From positions 1-64,000 of the forward strand of contig NZ_AXWW01000031.1 of assembly GCF_000482865.1 (NCBI RefSeq): a stretch of 64,000 nt of DNA. Direction: 5' to 3'. A model generated the notes under the pieces. The model saw nothing but the letters and a program-made list of their open reading frames with translations, was not told where the DNA came from and did no database searches. This document shows positions 46,100 to 54,600 of the stretch, piece after piece (within the stretch, counting starts at the first letter, position 1; the number at the start of each line of letters is the position of its first letter). The stretch is from Actinokineospora inagensis DSM 44258. Its GTDB lineage: Bacteria > Actinomycetota > Actinomycetes > Mycobacteriales > Pseudonocardiaceae. The translations under genes were made by a program, and so were the position numbers.

Positions 46100-47569
46100 T
46101 CAGCCGACGGGACTGGGCTCGTCCGCCGGGGCTTGGCGGGAGCGCAGGAAGCCCCAGGCGACGAGGACGGCGGCGAGGGCGGTGAGGGTGAGGCCCGCCG
46201 CGGTGATCGCGGTGTGGAACTCGGTGGTTTGGGCGGTGGACCAGGGGGTGGTGGCGACGTCGCCGGTGAAGAGGGTGGCGAGGATGGTGCCGGTGATCGC
46301 GATGCCCGCGCCGGAGGTCACCTCGGTGGCGGTGTCGGTGAGCGCCACGCCGATGGAGGTGCGGGACTTGGGCAGGCCGCGCAGGACGTTGACCGCGGCG
46401 ACCACACCGACGACGCGCAGGCCCGCGGCGACCAGCGCCAGCGAGACGGCCACCCACAGGTAGCCGAAGGTGCTGAAGAGACCGTAGACGGCCAGGCCGC
46501 AGACGACCGCGACAGCGCTGAGCCAGGCGGCTCGTTCGAGGCCGACCCGTTGGACGAAGGGGTTGACGAACGCGCCGCCCGCGATGAGCACGACCACCTG
46601 GGGGAGCATGCCGAGGGACGCGAGGGCGGGTGGCCAGCCCCAGTCGAGCTGCAGTTGCAGCGTCACCAGGTAGCCCAGGCCCGCGGTCGCGAGACCCGCG
46701 GCGGCCTTGAACGCGAGGCCGCTGGCGACGAGGGGGCGGGCGACGAGCGCCAGGTCGAGGAGCGGGTGGCGGGTTGATCGCTCGCGGCGGACGAACAGCG
46801 CGGCGGCCACGACGGCGGAGACGGTGACCGTCCACGGCGCCCACGAGCCGGTTCCCTGGTTCACGAACAGGGTCGGCGCGATGAGGGCGAGCACGATCGC
46901 GGTCGTACCCAGGACGGCGCCTGGGACGTCGGCGGGGTCGCGGTGCAGGTCGGCGGCGTCGTCCGGGGTGATGCCCGCCCGGACCCCGATGAAGGCGAGC
47001 GCGGCGATCGGCACGTTCACCAGCAGCAGGACCTGCCAGGGCGCGACCGAGAGGACCAGGCCGCCCACCGTCGGGCCGACCGCGAGCCCGACCAGGCCGA
47101 CGGTGGAGATGAGCGTGGTCGCGCGGACCCGCAGGCTGTCCACATCGAACAGCCGGAAGGCGAGCGCCATCGACCCGGGGGTGGTCATCGCGGCGGCCAC
47201 GCCGGTCACCACCCGGACCGCGATCAGTCCCGCCGCGCTGGTGACGAAGGCGGTCGCCAGGCTCGCTGCGCCGAGCAGCACCAGCCCGACGAGCATGACC
47301 CGCCGCCGCCCGAACCGGTCGGCGACCGCGCCGAAGACCAAAATCAGGCCGCCGAACACGACCGCGTAGGCCCCGGTCACCCACTGCAGGGCGACGGTCG
47401 AGGCGTGCAGGTCACGGCCGATGGTGGGCAGGGCGACGTTCAGGATGGAGTTGTCCAGCATCTCGAAGAGGAACACCGCGGACAGCCCGGCCAGGGCGAC
47501 CCAGGCGGCGCGCAGGGACTGCGGCCCGGGGGACCGGATCGCGGGTTCGTCGTGGTGAGGGGTGCTCAT
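46100..47569 (-). CDS. MFS drug-efflux transporter, DHA2-like
   Basis: 489 residues with about 14 membrane segments; motif A as FGAVADRFGRRRVM, LDNSILNVALPTIGRDL in helix 1. The ATG follows AAAGGAGCTCAG. It is divergent from a TetR gene, with three operator copies between, so expression is probably induced when the TetR protein binds a substrate of the pump. Confidence 0.88.
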   Translation of the reverse strand: MSTPHHDEPAIRSPGPQSLRAAWVALAGLSAVFLFEMLDNSILNVALPTIGRDLHASTVALQWVTGAYAVVFGGLILVFGAVADRFGRRRVMLVGLVLLGAASLATAFVTSAAGLIAVRVVTGVAAAMTTPGSMALAFRLFDVDSLRVRATTLISTVGLVGLAVGPTVGGLVLSVAPWQVLLLVNVPIAALAFIGVRAGITPDDAADLHRDPADVPGAVLGTTAIVLALIAPTLFVNQGTGSWAPWTVTVSAVVAAALFVRRERSTRHPLLDLALVARPLVASGLAFKAAAGLATAGLGYLVTLQLQLDWGWPPALASLGMLPQVVVLIAGGAFVNPFVQRVGLERAAWLSAVAVVCGLAVYGLFSTFGYLWVAVSLALVAAGLRVVGVVAAVNVLRGLPKSRTSIGVALTDTATEVTSGAGIAITGTILATLFTGDVATTPWSTAQTTEFHTAITAAGLTLTALAAVLVAWGFLRSRQAPADEPSPVG

Positions 47570-47599
47570 CTGAGCTCCTTTCGGCAGGTCAGTGGATAC

Positions 47600-47670
47600 G
47601 AACACTGTTCTACAGCAGAACGGCGTCCCGATCCATACGAACAGTGTTCTTATGGCGTAGAATACTGTTC
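47600..47670. promoter_or_regulatory. Three TetR operator copies between the pump and its regulator
   Basis: GAACACTGTTC (47600-47610), GAACAGTGTTC (47639-47649) and GAATACTGTTC (47660-47670). Centres are 39 and 21 bp apart. The middle copy sits in a wider palindrome (CCATA...TATGG). They cover the space between the two divergent start codons. Confidence 0.75.
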
Positions 47671-47692
47671 CGAGAGGCGCTAGACTCAGCCC

Positions 47693-48430
47693 ATGTCACC
47701 GACCCCGCGACAACGGCGCGCAGCCCGGCACCAGCTCGACCCGGGGCGGCAGCCCCCGGCGGCGCGGCGCGGGCCGTCCGGGGGGAGCAAGAAGCCGATC
47801 ACGGTGGACGCCATCATCGACACGGCGTTCGAACTGGTGGCCCGCGCGGGGTACGAGGCCCTCACCATGCGCGGGTTGGCCACCGCGCTGGAGACCGGGC
47901 CGTCGTCGCTCTACGCGCACGTGGTCAACAAGGAGGACCTGGACGAGCTGCTCATCGGCCGCCTCTGCGCCGGGGTCACCCTCCCCGAGCCCGACCCCAC
48001 CACCTGGCGCGAACAGATCATCGACGTCTGCACCCAGCTCCGCGACCAGTACCTGCGCTACCCGGGCATCTCCCGGGCCGCCCTCGCCGCCGCACCGTCC
48101 AACCTGGACACCCTCCGGGTCGGCGAGGGCCTGTTCGCCATCATGCGGGCGGGTGGCATCGACCCGCAGGCCGCGGCCTGGGCGATCGACTCGCTGACCC
48201 TCTACGTCAACGCGCACACCCTTGAGGTGTCCTTGGCCGCCAAGCGCTCCCGCACCGACGACACGTGGGTGGTGAGCCGCGCCGACCTCCTCGACCGCTT
48301 CGCCGCCCTGCCCGACACGTTCCCGACGACCAAGCGCTACGCCATCGAACTCACCGCGGGCACCACCGGCAACCGCTTCGCCTTCACCATCGCCCTCATG
48401 CTCGACGGCCTACCGGGCTTCCGGCGCTGA
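47693..48430 (+). CDS. TetR-family repressor of the divergent MFS pump
   Basis: 245 residues. The helix-turn-helix is at about 35-82 (ITVDAIIDTAFELVARAGYEALTMRGLATALETGPSSLYAHVVNKEDL), followed by a TetR_C-type ligand domain. A 30-residue Arg/Pro-rich N-terminal tail precedes it. The divergent arrangement and operator triplet indicate control of both genes. Confidence 0.88.
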   Translation: MSPTPRQRRAARHQLDPGRQPPAARRGPSGGSKKPITVDAIIDTAFELVARAGYEALTMRGLATALETGPSSLYAHVVNKEDLDELLIGRLCAGVTLPEPDPTTWREQIIDVCTQLRDQYLRYPGISRAALAAAPSNLDTLRVGEGLFAIMRAGGIDPQAAAWAIDSLTLYVNAHTLEVSLAAKRSRTDDTWVVSRADLLDRFAALPDTFPTTKRYAIELTAGTTGNRFAFTIALMLDGLPGFRR

Positions 48431-48462
48431 CCGGCACCTGCCCGAACTCCACCATCTCCAAT

Positions 48463-48475
48463 TCCACAGTGGACT
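48463..48475. other. Palindromic AGTCCACTGTGGA motif, second copy
   Basis: Identical to the 13-mer at 28181-28193; it lies between the 3' ends of two converging genes. Confidence 0.4.
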
Positions 48476-48483
48476 GATCAGGT

Positions 48484-49344
48484 CTACCGGGCCCCGGCGT
48501 TGCGGAGGGTCCCGGAGAACGGGCTGTGCCCGGCGAGCATCGCCGTGCAGGCGAAGCTGCGGACGGCCTCGCCCGGTGTCCCGTTCTCGAACACCCAGAC
48601 GTACCCCGACGCGTACTGGGGTCCGCCGCCGCCCAGCCAGCGCTGGGCGGCGTCGGGGCAGGTCCGGGCCTGGAAGTCCTGGATCTGGTCCATGGTCGGC
48701 ATGGTGCCGAACACCGGGGTCAGGTCGCGCAGCACGGTGACCTCGTCGGTGTGCGGGCCGCTGCACGGGACGGTGGTGATGTGGTACAGGTCGCTCGGCG
48801 TGGCCAGGCAGGTACCCACCTTGATCGTCGCGAAGACGTCGCCGCGCCCGATGTCCGATCCCGCGGCGGGCATCGCGTTCGCCGTCGTCCACGGCAGAGC
48901 GCGCTGGGGTGCGGCCGCGGTCTGCCGCGGTGCGGCCTTGCTGGGCGGCTGCCCGGTCGGGTCCGGCGTGTGGGTGACCGGGACCGGGGGGACCGCGGGG
49001 GCGGCGTTGGTCGTCGTGGGGGCGGGCCGCTGCTGCGACTGGAACGGGTCACGCGACGCCGATCTCGACGTGTTCCTGATCGCGAAGACCACGACGAGCA
49101 CGATCAGTCCGAGGAGGACGGTCAGCGTGCCGGTCAGCCTCGGCCCCCGCCGCCTCGCGGAGAGCACCGGAGCGGGCGCGGGCGGCGCCCACGTCCGCCA
49201 CGGTTGGGGCGCGGGCACCGGCGCGGGCCGGGGCCGCCGGATGTCAGCCTCGGACACCTTCGCCGCTTGGACCCACGCTTCGTCGAAGGCCGGTGGGTCG
49301 GCCTCCCCGTCTCCGTCGTTGTTCGTCCCCCAGGACTGTGCCAT
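48484..49344 (-). CDS. Membrane protein with septum-formation-like domain
   Basis: 286 residues: a Pro-rich cytoplasmic head (about 1-68), one membrane segment (about 70-92, GTLTVLLGLIVLVVVFAI), a Pro/Thr/Ala linker and a C-terminal domain with IKVGTCLATPSDLYHITTVPCSGPHTDEVTVL, resembling Pfam Septum_form domains, plus paired Cys (ARTCPDAAQRW, FACTAML). Some members take part in actinobacterial septation, but this is not proven for the family. No strong ribosome-binding site precedes the ATG at 49344. Confidence 0.72.
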   Translation of the reverse strand: MAQSWGTNNDGDGEADPPAFDEAWVQAAKVSEADIRRPRPAPVPAPQPWRTWAPPAPAPVLSARRRGPRLTGTLTVLLGLIVLVVVFAIRNTSRSASRDPFQSQQRPAPTTTNAAPAVPPVPVTHTPDPTGQPPSKAAPRQTAAAPQRALPWTTANAMPAAGSDIGRGDVFATIKVGTCLATPSDLYHITTVPCSGPHTDEVTVLRDLTPVFGTMPTMDQIQDFQARTCPDAAQRWLGGGGPQYASGYVWVFENGTPGEAVRSFACTAMLAGHSPFSGTLRNAGAR

Positions 49345-49613
49345 GCGCGCACGGTAATTCGCCCGGGGGCGACCGCCGCAACTCCTGGTCGAGCTGGTCG
49401 CCAACTCGTCGTTCGTCGTTCAGCAAAGCACTCTTGGCGACCCCCGCCCAACTGGTCGCCCCGCCCGAGTTCGTCACCCAGCCACGCCCAGGCATGGCCC
49501 CCACCGCCCCCCTCGCCCCCGGGCGGCCCCCACCCTTCCCGGGGGGCGTCCCCGAGGCCAGTCTACCGGGGTGGCGAGATCAACAGGGGCGAGGCAGGCG
49601 AGCTGTGGACTGC

Positions 49614-49649
49614 TGGGCAGGATGTGGATAACCCGCAGGATGTGGATAA
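49614..49649. other. DnaA-box cluster in an 18-bp tandem repeat
   Basis: TGTGGATAA (reverse complement of TTATCCACA) is present at 49623-49631 and 49641-49649, 18 bp apart, and a degenerate box TGTGGACTG abuts at 49614-49622. The perfect match to the DnaA consensus and the even spacing suggest DnaA binding, perhaps for titration, as no dnaA/dnaN genes are near. Confidence 0.5.
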
Positions 49650-49675
49650 CCCGCGCGAAGACGCGGGCCAAGAGC

Positions 49676-49979
49676 CACTAGCGGCTGTGGCCCGACCCAG
49701 AAGGTTGACAGGGTCTCGACGTGCCCCACGACGTCCCCGGCGGTCCAGTACGAGGCTGTTGCGGCGCCGGGAACGCCGTGGGCAGGCCGATACCCAGCCA
49801 ACCTCCGGGTCGAGCGGCTAGCGGCTCGACCCGGAACGTTGACCACGTCTCGACGTGCCCCGCGACGTCCCTGGCGGCGTTGCCGCAACGGCCAAGTACG
49901 TTCAGTACGAGGCCGTTGCGGCGCCGGGAATGCCGTGGGCAGGCCAATGTCCGGCCAACCTCCTGGGTCGAGCGGCTAG
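49676..49979. repeat. Imperfect direct repeat of about 140-160 bp, two copies
   Basis: Copy 1 at about 49676-49810 and copy 2 at about 49820-49979 share TCTCGACGTGCCCC, ACGACGTCCC-like sequence, GTTGCGGCGCCGGGAA, GCCGTGGGCAGGCC and GGGTCGAGCGGCTA. Copy 2 has an extra segment of about 25 bp. The region is non-coding and ends at the stop of the phosphoesterase gene. The remaining part of the gap (49345-49610) shows nothing recognisable. Confidence 0.75.
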
Positions 49980-49980
49980 G

Positions 49981-52734
49981 TCAGTCGGTCTCGGCGGAGG
50001 GGAGGTAGGCGCCCGGTACGTCGTCCGGGCTGTACACCTTGTCCTCACCCGCGTAGGGCAGGCTCCAGCCGTGGGTCTGGTACCAGGTGAAGTGGTTCAT
50101 CTGGGCCGGGTTGGCGAAGTCGGCCGTGGCGTTCGGGCCGGTCAGCCGCTGGTGCGTTTGCCATTGCTGCCACTGGGCCGCCACCTGCTGCTTGTCCGCG
50201 GGTACCGCGACCACTGGCGGCGACGCGGCTGTTGGCGCCGGGACGTCCGCGCCGCACGGTGGCAGCGTGGTCAGCCCGAGGGTCAGCGGGGTTTGGTTCG
50301 GCACCGCGGTGAACGGGGTGTAGTCCGGCTTCGTGGTGAAGGCGGTGCTCATCGGGGTGGCGGCGCTGTCCTTCTGGTTCATCGGGTGGATCCCGAGGAT
50401 CTGCTCGATGGTGCGGACCATGGTGATCTGCGTGTAGTAGCGGCTGTCCACCACGCCGTGCTGGGCCCACGGGCTGATCACCTGGATCGGCGCCCGGTGG
50501 CCGTCGACGTGGTCCAGACCGGCCTGGGAGTCGTCCTCGACGACGAAGATCGCCGAGTCCTTCCAGTACGGGCTGTGCGAGATGGTGTCGACGATCTTGC
50601 CGGTGGCGAGGTCGTTGTCGGCGACCTGGGCGGCCGAGTTCGGCGGGCCGCCGGTGTGGTCGCTCGACAGCCAGAACATGTTGAGGTTGGCCGGGCCGTT
50701 CTTCTGGAAGTCCTGCTTCCAGATCTCGTACCGGTAGATGTCCGGCACCGCGGTGTCGAACTTCGGGAAGCCCGGCACCGACACGGTGTTCAGCGACGGG
50801 ATCGGCGACGACGACACGAGCGGGTACGCGGTGGGCTGGCCGGTGGCCGCCATGTTCTTGGTGTCGCAGTACAGGTTCTGCCAGGTCGCGTCCGCGGGCT
50901 TGGTCAGGAACTGGTGGAACTCGCCGAAGTCGCGCACGGTCTTGCCCGCCGCCTGGGCGCCGGACCACAGGAAACCGGAGCTCTGGTGGCCGAGCGCGTC
51001 GTCCTCGGTGTCGTAGCTGCGCAGGTACTCACCGGCGGAGGACTCGGTGTACTCCGGGTCGTCGGCCTGCATCAGCCAGTTGTGGCCCTCGGCGGAGTTC
51101 GTGCCGATGTCGTAGGTGTTGTCGTAGAGCCCGAACTGGCGCTCCAGCGCGTGCTGGTTGGGGGTGACGGCTTCGCCGAACTGGGTCAGCTTCGGGTCGC
51201 CGTTGCCCCGGGTGTCGTCGCCGAACTGCTGGTCGTAGGTCCGGTTCTCCTTGACGATCAGGAACACGTGCTTGATCGTCGACGGGTCGCCGAGCCGCTG
51301 CGGCACCGCGACCGGGCGCTTGCTGCCCCACCCGTCGGCCTTCTCCACAGCGGAGTGCGTCCACCCGTTCTGCCGGAACACCTTGGACGTGTAGTCGCGG
51401 ATGGTTCGGTCGTCGGGCAGCGTGAACCTCTGCAGGCTGCCGGTCGTGTCGTGGGTGCCGTGCCCGGCGGCGGTGGTGGGCCGCTGGGCGTCGACGCCGC
51501 GGGTGTTGGACACCAGCACGCTGTTCCCGGACGAGGCGATCGCGGTCGGGAAGTAGTCCGTCGGCAGCAGACCGACGTAGCTGACCGGTTCCTGTCCGCG
51601 GTTGTGCAGCCGGTAGACCGCGACCGCGTTGGCACGGCCGAGGGTCACCAGCAGGTGCCCGTCGTCGGTGACCGTGATGCCGTCCGGCTCGTAGCCGACG
51701 CTGGCCTCCGGCCACGGCTGGGTGGTGATGGTCTGCACGACCCGGTTGTTGCCGGTGTCGATGACCGAGACCGTGTTGCTGTTGGTGTTGGCCACGAACA
51801 GCGACCCGTTGCGGGCGTACAGGTCGGTCGGGTGCAGGCCGACGGGGATGTTCTTGACCGCCGCCGTCGGGTTCGCCACGTCGATCACGCTGACGGTGCC
51901 GGTGGTGGTGGCGCCGGTGACCGGGCTCGCGGGCACCTGGGTGCCGTACGAGTTCAGCGTCTTGTCACCCGCGACCGCCGTACGGCCGCCCTCGTTGCCC
52001 ACGTACACCTTGGAGCCGACCAGGACCAGGTCGCGTGGCGCGTTGCCCACGGCCCAGCTCTGCTTGATCGTGCCGGTCGCGGCGTCCAGCGCCACCACCC
52101 GGTTCTGGCCGTTGACCGCCGCGTACACGGTCGAGCCGTCCGCCGAGAACACCGCCTGGGCGACGAGCGCGTGCTTGGGGCCGTCCGCGGCGATGGTGAC
52201 GAAGGTCGGGTTGGCGACGGTGCCGTCCGGGTTCACCGCGAACCGGCGGTAGCCGTCGGTCTGCGGCAGCCACAGCGTCTTGCCGTCGGGGGAGTAGGTG
52301 GGTCCTTCCTGGCCGACGTCGTTGCCGGGGATGCGCAGGTTCGCCGACGCGGAGTTGCCGACGAGCTGCTGCACCTTCCAGCTCTTGAGGTCGACGATGG
52401 TCAGCGCGATCCCACCGTCCGCGGTCAGCGCCGCGAGGTGGCCGCCGTCCGGGCTGACCGTGGACGACATGATCTTGCCGTTGGTGACCACCAGCCGGTC
52501 GCCGATGGGGTCGACGAACTGGTCGTCCGACACGACCAGGCCCTGGTCGGTGACCTGACCGACGTGGTCGGTGCCGAAGCCGAGGGTGGACGCGGAGCCG
52601 ACACCGGAGCCGACCGCGACCAGGGCGACGGTGGTGGAACTGGAGACAGCGATACGCAATCTGCGGCCGCTGCGTTCACCGAGGAGGCGCGAGTGCGTCT
52701 CCTCGGTGCGCCTGCGGCGGCGCGTTACCTGCAT
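49981..52734 (-). CDS. Secreted YncE-like beta-propeller / phosphoesterase protein
   Basis: 917 residues. Basic N-terminus and hydrophobic segment (about 25-48, RIAVSSSTTVALVAVGSGVGSAS) for export, then a YVTN/YncE-like propeller (about 50-440; VDLKSWKVQQL, VVALDAATGTIKQSW, VSVIDTGNNRVVQTI) and a phosphoesterase domain of the phospholipase C/acid phosphatase superfamily (about 470-830; KHVFLIVKENRTYDQQFGD, FVVEDDSQAGLDHVDGHRAPI). It should act on phosphate esters outside the cell. The ATG at 52734 starts 6 bp after the stop of the ABC permease gene, so it is the last gene of the transporter operon. Confidence 0.87.
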   Translation of the reverse strand: MQVTRRRRRTEETHSRLLGERSGRRLRIAVSSSTTVALVAVGSGVGSASTLGFGTDHVGQVTDQGLVVSDDQFVDPIGDRLVVTNGKIMSSTVSPDGGHLAALTADGGIALTIVDLKSWKVQQLVGNSASANLRIPGNDVGQEGPTYSPDGKTLWLPQTDGYRRFAVNPDGTVANPTFVTIAADGPKHALVAQAVFSADGSTVYAAVNGQNRVVALDAATGTIKQSWAVGNAPRDLVLVGSKVYVGNEGGRTAVAGDKTLNSYGTQVPASPVTGATTTGTVSVIDVANPTAAVKNIPVGLHPTDLYARNGSLFVANTNSNTVSVIDTGNNRVVQTITTQPWPEASVGYEPDGITVTDDGHLLVTLGRANAVAVYRLHNRGQEPVSYVGLLPTDYFPTAIASSGNSVLVSNTRGVDAQRPTTAAGHGTHDTTGSLQRFTLPDDRTIRDYTSKVFRQNGWTHSAVEKADGWGSKRPVAVPQRLGDPSTIKHVFLIVKENRTYDQQFGDDTRGNGDPKLTQFGEAVTPNQHALERQFGLYDNTYDIGTNSAEGHNWLMQADDPEYTESSAGEYLRSYDTEDDALGHQSSGFLWSGAQAAGKTVRDFGEFHQFLTKPADATWQNLYCDTKNMAATGQPTAYPLVSSSPIPSLNTVSVPGFPKFDTAVPDIYRYEIWKQDFQKNGPANLNMFWLSSDHTGGPPNSAAQVADNDLATGKIVDTISHSPYWKDSAIFVVEDDSQAGLDHVDGHRAPIQVISPWAQHGVVDSRYYTQITMVRTIEQILGIHPMNQKDSAATPMSTAFTTKPDYTPFTAVPNQTPLTLGLTTLPPCGADVPAPTAASPPVVAVPADKQQVAAQWQQWQTHQRLTGPNATADFANPAQMNHFTWYQTHGWSLPYAGEDKVYSPDDVPGAYLPSAETD

Positions 52735-52739
52735 CGGGA

Positions 52740-54104
52740 CTATCCCTTCGGGGAGGTGGACAGCAGGTCGACGTTGCCGTCGAACTGCCACAGCGGGTTG
52801 GGTTGGTCCCCGTTCGGGGTCCGCACCTGGAAGTAGCCGTTCACTTCCTTCGGTCCGTCGCCGTCCGCGACGTACCGCCCGTCCGAGGTGACGTCGAGCT
52901 GGTAGATGGCCGACCCGGTGGCGTCGATGCCGGGCAGGTGCCAGGACACGACGCACCGCCAGTCGTTGCCGGGTCCTTCGGGGGCGACCAGCCCGTCGCC
53001 CTTGGTGCAGGCCGCGGTGACCGCCAGGTGCTCCTCGGCGACGTCGGGCCGGTGGAGCTGCGCGGTTTGCAGCCGGTAGAGGTGCGCGAACGCCGTGGCG
53101 ACCGAGTCCTGCAGCTCGTCCTGCCGGATGCCGGACCCGCCGGCCGGGGTGGCCACGGCGACGACACCGACTGTCGCGGCGAACAGCACCGCCAGCGGCA
53201 GGGCGCCGGCGGTGAGCGCGCGGCGTCCCGAGCCCTGGTAGGTGGAGCTGGTGAAGTCGCGGCGCAGGAACAGCGCGTACGCGAGCGCGGTCGAGGTGAC
53301 CGCCCACACCAGGCTGACCACGATGCCGATCAGCAGCGGACCGGTCTGCGCCGGACTGGTGAACAGGCCGTTCCAGGCGATGAACGCGTAGCTGGGCAGC
53401 GCGAGCCGGACGGCGACCGGCAACGGCAGCATCTGCACCAGGTCCATCACCAGCGCCACGACGACCGGCAGCAGCAAGCCCATCGGCGACCGTCCGAACG
53501 CGACAGACCCGAGCAGGCCGATGGCCGCCAGGGCCAATGTCGGGGCCAGCACGCAGATCCACGCGAGCAAGACCCGCCCGGCCGCGGCCGCGGGGGACAG
53601 CAGGTGCCCGTCGAGACCGACCAGGTCCCGGTTGCCGACCGCCAAGACCCCGCCGACCGAACTGGACACCGCCAGCCCGGCGACCAGCAGCAGGATGACG
53701 GTGAGGCTCGCCAACGCCTTGGCGGTGAAGATCCGCCGGGGCGACCGGACCGCCACCAGCAGGTGCCGCCACGTGCCCAGGCGGTCCTCCGCGGCGAACA
53801 CGTCGCCCGCGATCAGTGAGGTCAGCAGCGGCAGCGCGTACACGCCCGCGAAGCCGAGCACGACCAGCGGGCCCGCCCACCCGGTCGCCCCCATCCAGCG
53901 GCCGAAGAGGGTGTCCACCGGCAGCGAGTCCTGTTGACTCACCGCGGCGACGAAGACTGCGGGCGCGAGCCAGCAGGCGACGAGCAGCACCCGAACCGCC
54001 CACTGGGACAGCAGCTTCACCAGCTCGAACCGGTAACCACGGCTGAGCGGCACGGGCCGGGCGGCAGTGGTGTCACTGGTTTCGCCGATGGTCGTCGCGG
54101 TCAT
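52740..54104 (-). CDS. ABC-2-like permease with extracytoplasmic C-terminal domain
   Basis: 454 residues. About six hydrophobic segments (roughly 35-320) form the membrane part, and a soluble C-terminal domain (about 330-454) lies outside. Its partner ATPase is two genes upstream on the same strand. The ATG overlaps the stop of the chimeric ORF (ATGA). The N-terminal 20 residues (MTATTIGETSDTTAARPVPL) are also found, slightly altered, in that ORF. Substrate unknown. Confidence 0.8.
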   Translation of the reverse strand: MTATTIGETSDTTAARPVPLSRGYRFELVKLLSQWAVRVLLVACWLAPAVFVAAVSQQDSLPVDTLFGRWMGATGWAGPLVVLGFAGVYALPLLTSLIAGDVFAAEDRLGTWRHLLVAVRSPRRIFTAKALASLTVILLLVAGLAVSSSVGGVLAVGNRDLVGLDGHLLSPAAAAGRVLLAWICVLAPTLALAAIGLLGSVAFGRSPMGLLLPVVVALVMDLVQMLPLPVAVRLALPSYAFIAWNGLFTSPAQTGPLLIGIVVSLVWAVTSTALAYALFLRRDFTSSTYQGSGRRALTAGALPLAVLFAATVGVVAVATPAGGSGIRQDELQDSVATAFAHLYRLQTAQLHRPDVAEEHLAVTAACTKGDGLVAPEGPGNDWRCVVSWHLPGIDATGSAIYQLDVTSDGRYVADGDGPKEVNGYFQVRTPNGDQPNPLWQFDGNVDLLSTSPKG

Positions 54105-54478
54105 CGGATGGCCTCCGGCTGGTCGGTCTGCTCGGTCAGGGCGAGAAACGCGGCTTCCAGCGGGGAGACCAGTGGGGCGAGCTCGCGCACCGCGAGGCCC
54201 GCGTGCACGAGCCGCACCACCAGGTCGTACCGGTAGCGGCTGAGCGGGATAGGCGGGGTGGCAGTGGTGTCGCTGGTTCCGCTGATTCCGCCGCCGGTGG
54301 TCTGCTTGGTGAGGGCGAGGAAAGCGGCTTCTAACGGGGAGACCAGGGGGGCGAGTTCGCGCACCGCGATACCGGCGTCCGCGAGCTGCACCACCAGGTC
54401 GTGCCAGTAGCCGCGGCCCAGCGGGACGGGCCGGGTGGCAGTGGTGTCGCTGGTTTCGCCGGTGGTCGTGGCGGTCAT
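54101..54478 (-). CDS. Chimeric ORF from a duplicated ATPase/permease gene junction
   Basis: 125 residues, made of two blocks. Each block combines the permease N-terminus (SDTTAT(R/P)P(V/I)PL) with the ATPase C-terminus (AVRELAPLVSPLEAAFLALT). Start and stop both overlap the neighbours by ATGA, so the reading frame is translationally coupled on both sides, like an ordinary operon gene. It arose by duplication of the junction and is not a known family. It may be a neutral by-product or supply extra copies of the ATPase C-terminal helix. Confidence 0.7.
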   Translation of the reverse strand: MTATTTGETSDTTATRPVPLGRGYWHDLVVQLADAGIAVRELAPLVSPLEAAFLALTKQTTGGGISGTSDTTATPPIPLSRYRYDLVVRLVHAGLAVRELAPLVSPLEAAFLALTEQTDQPEAIR

Positions 54479-54600
54479 CGGGTGGCCTCCGGCTGGTCGG
54501 TCAGGGCGAGGAAAGCGGCTTCCAGTGGGGAGACCAGCGGGGCGAGCTCGCGCACCGCGATACCGGCGTGCACGAGCCGCACGACCAGGTCGTCGAGCGC
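54104..54600. repeat. Three near-tandem copies of an ATPase/permease junction segment
   Basis: The segment encoding VSPLEAAFLALT recurs with matching bases (GCGAGRAAWGCGGCTTC) at 54141, 54315 and 54505, i.e. at intervals of 174 and 190 bp, each time followed by a copy of the permease start region. All copies stay in frame and open. Confidence 0.8.

Noticed and set aside
49614-49649. Chromosomal replication origin
   Set aside because: DnaA boxes are too few and dnaA, dnaN, rpmH or parAB are absent.
49855-52836. Open frame of 993 codons on the + strand
   Set aside because: It is the antisense shadow of the phosphoesterase gene; its protein is Val/Arg/Gly-rich without recognisable motifs and lacks a ribosome-binding site.
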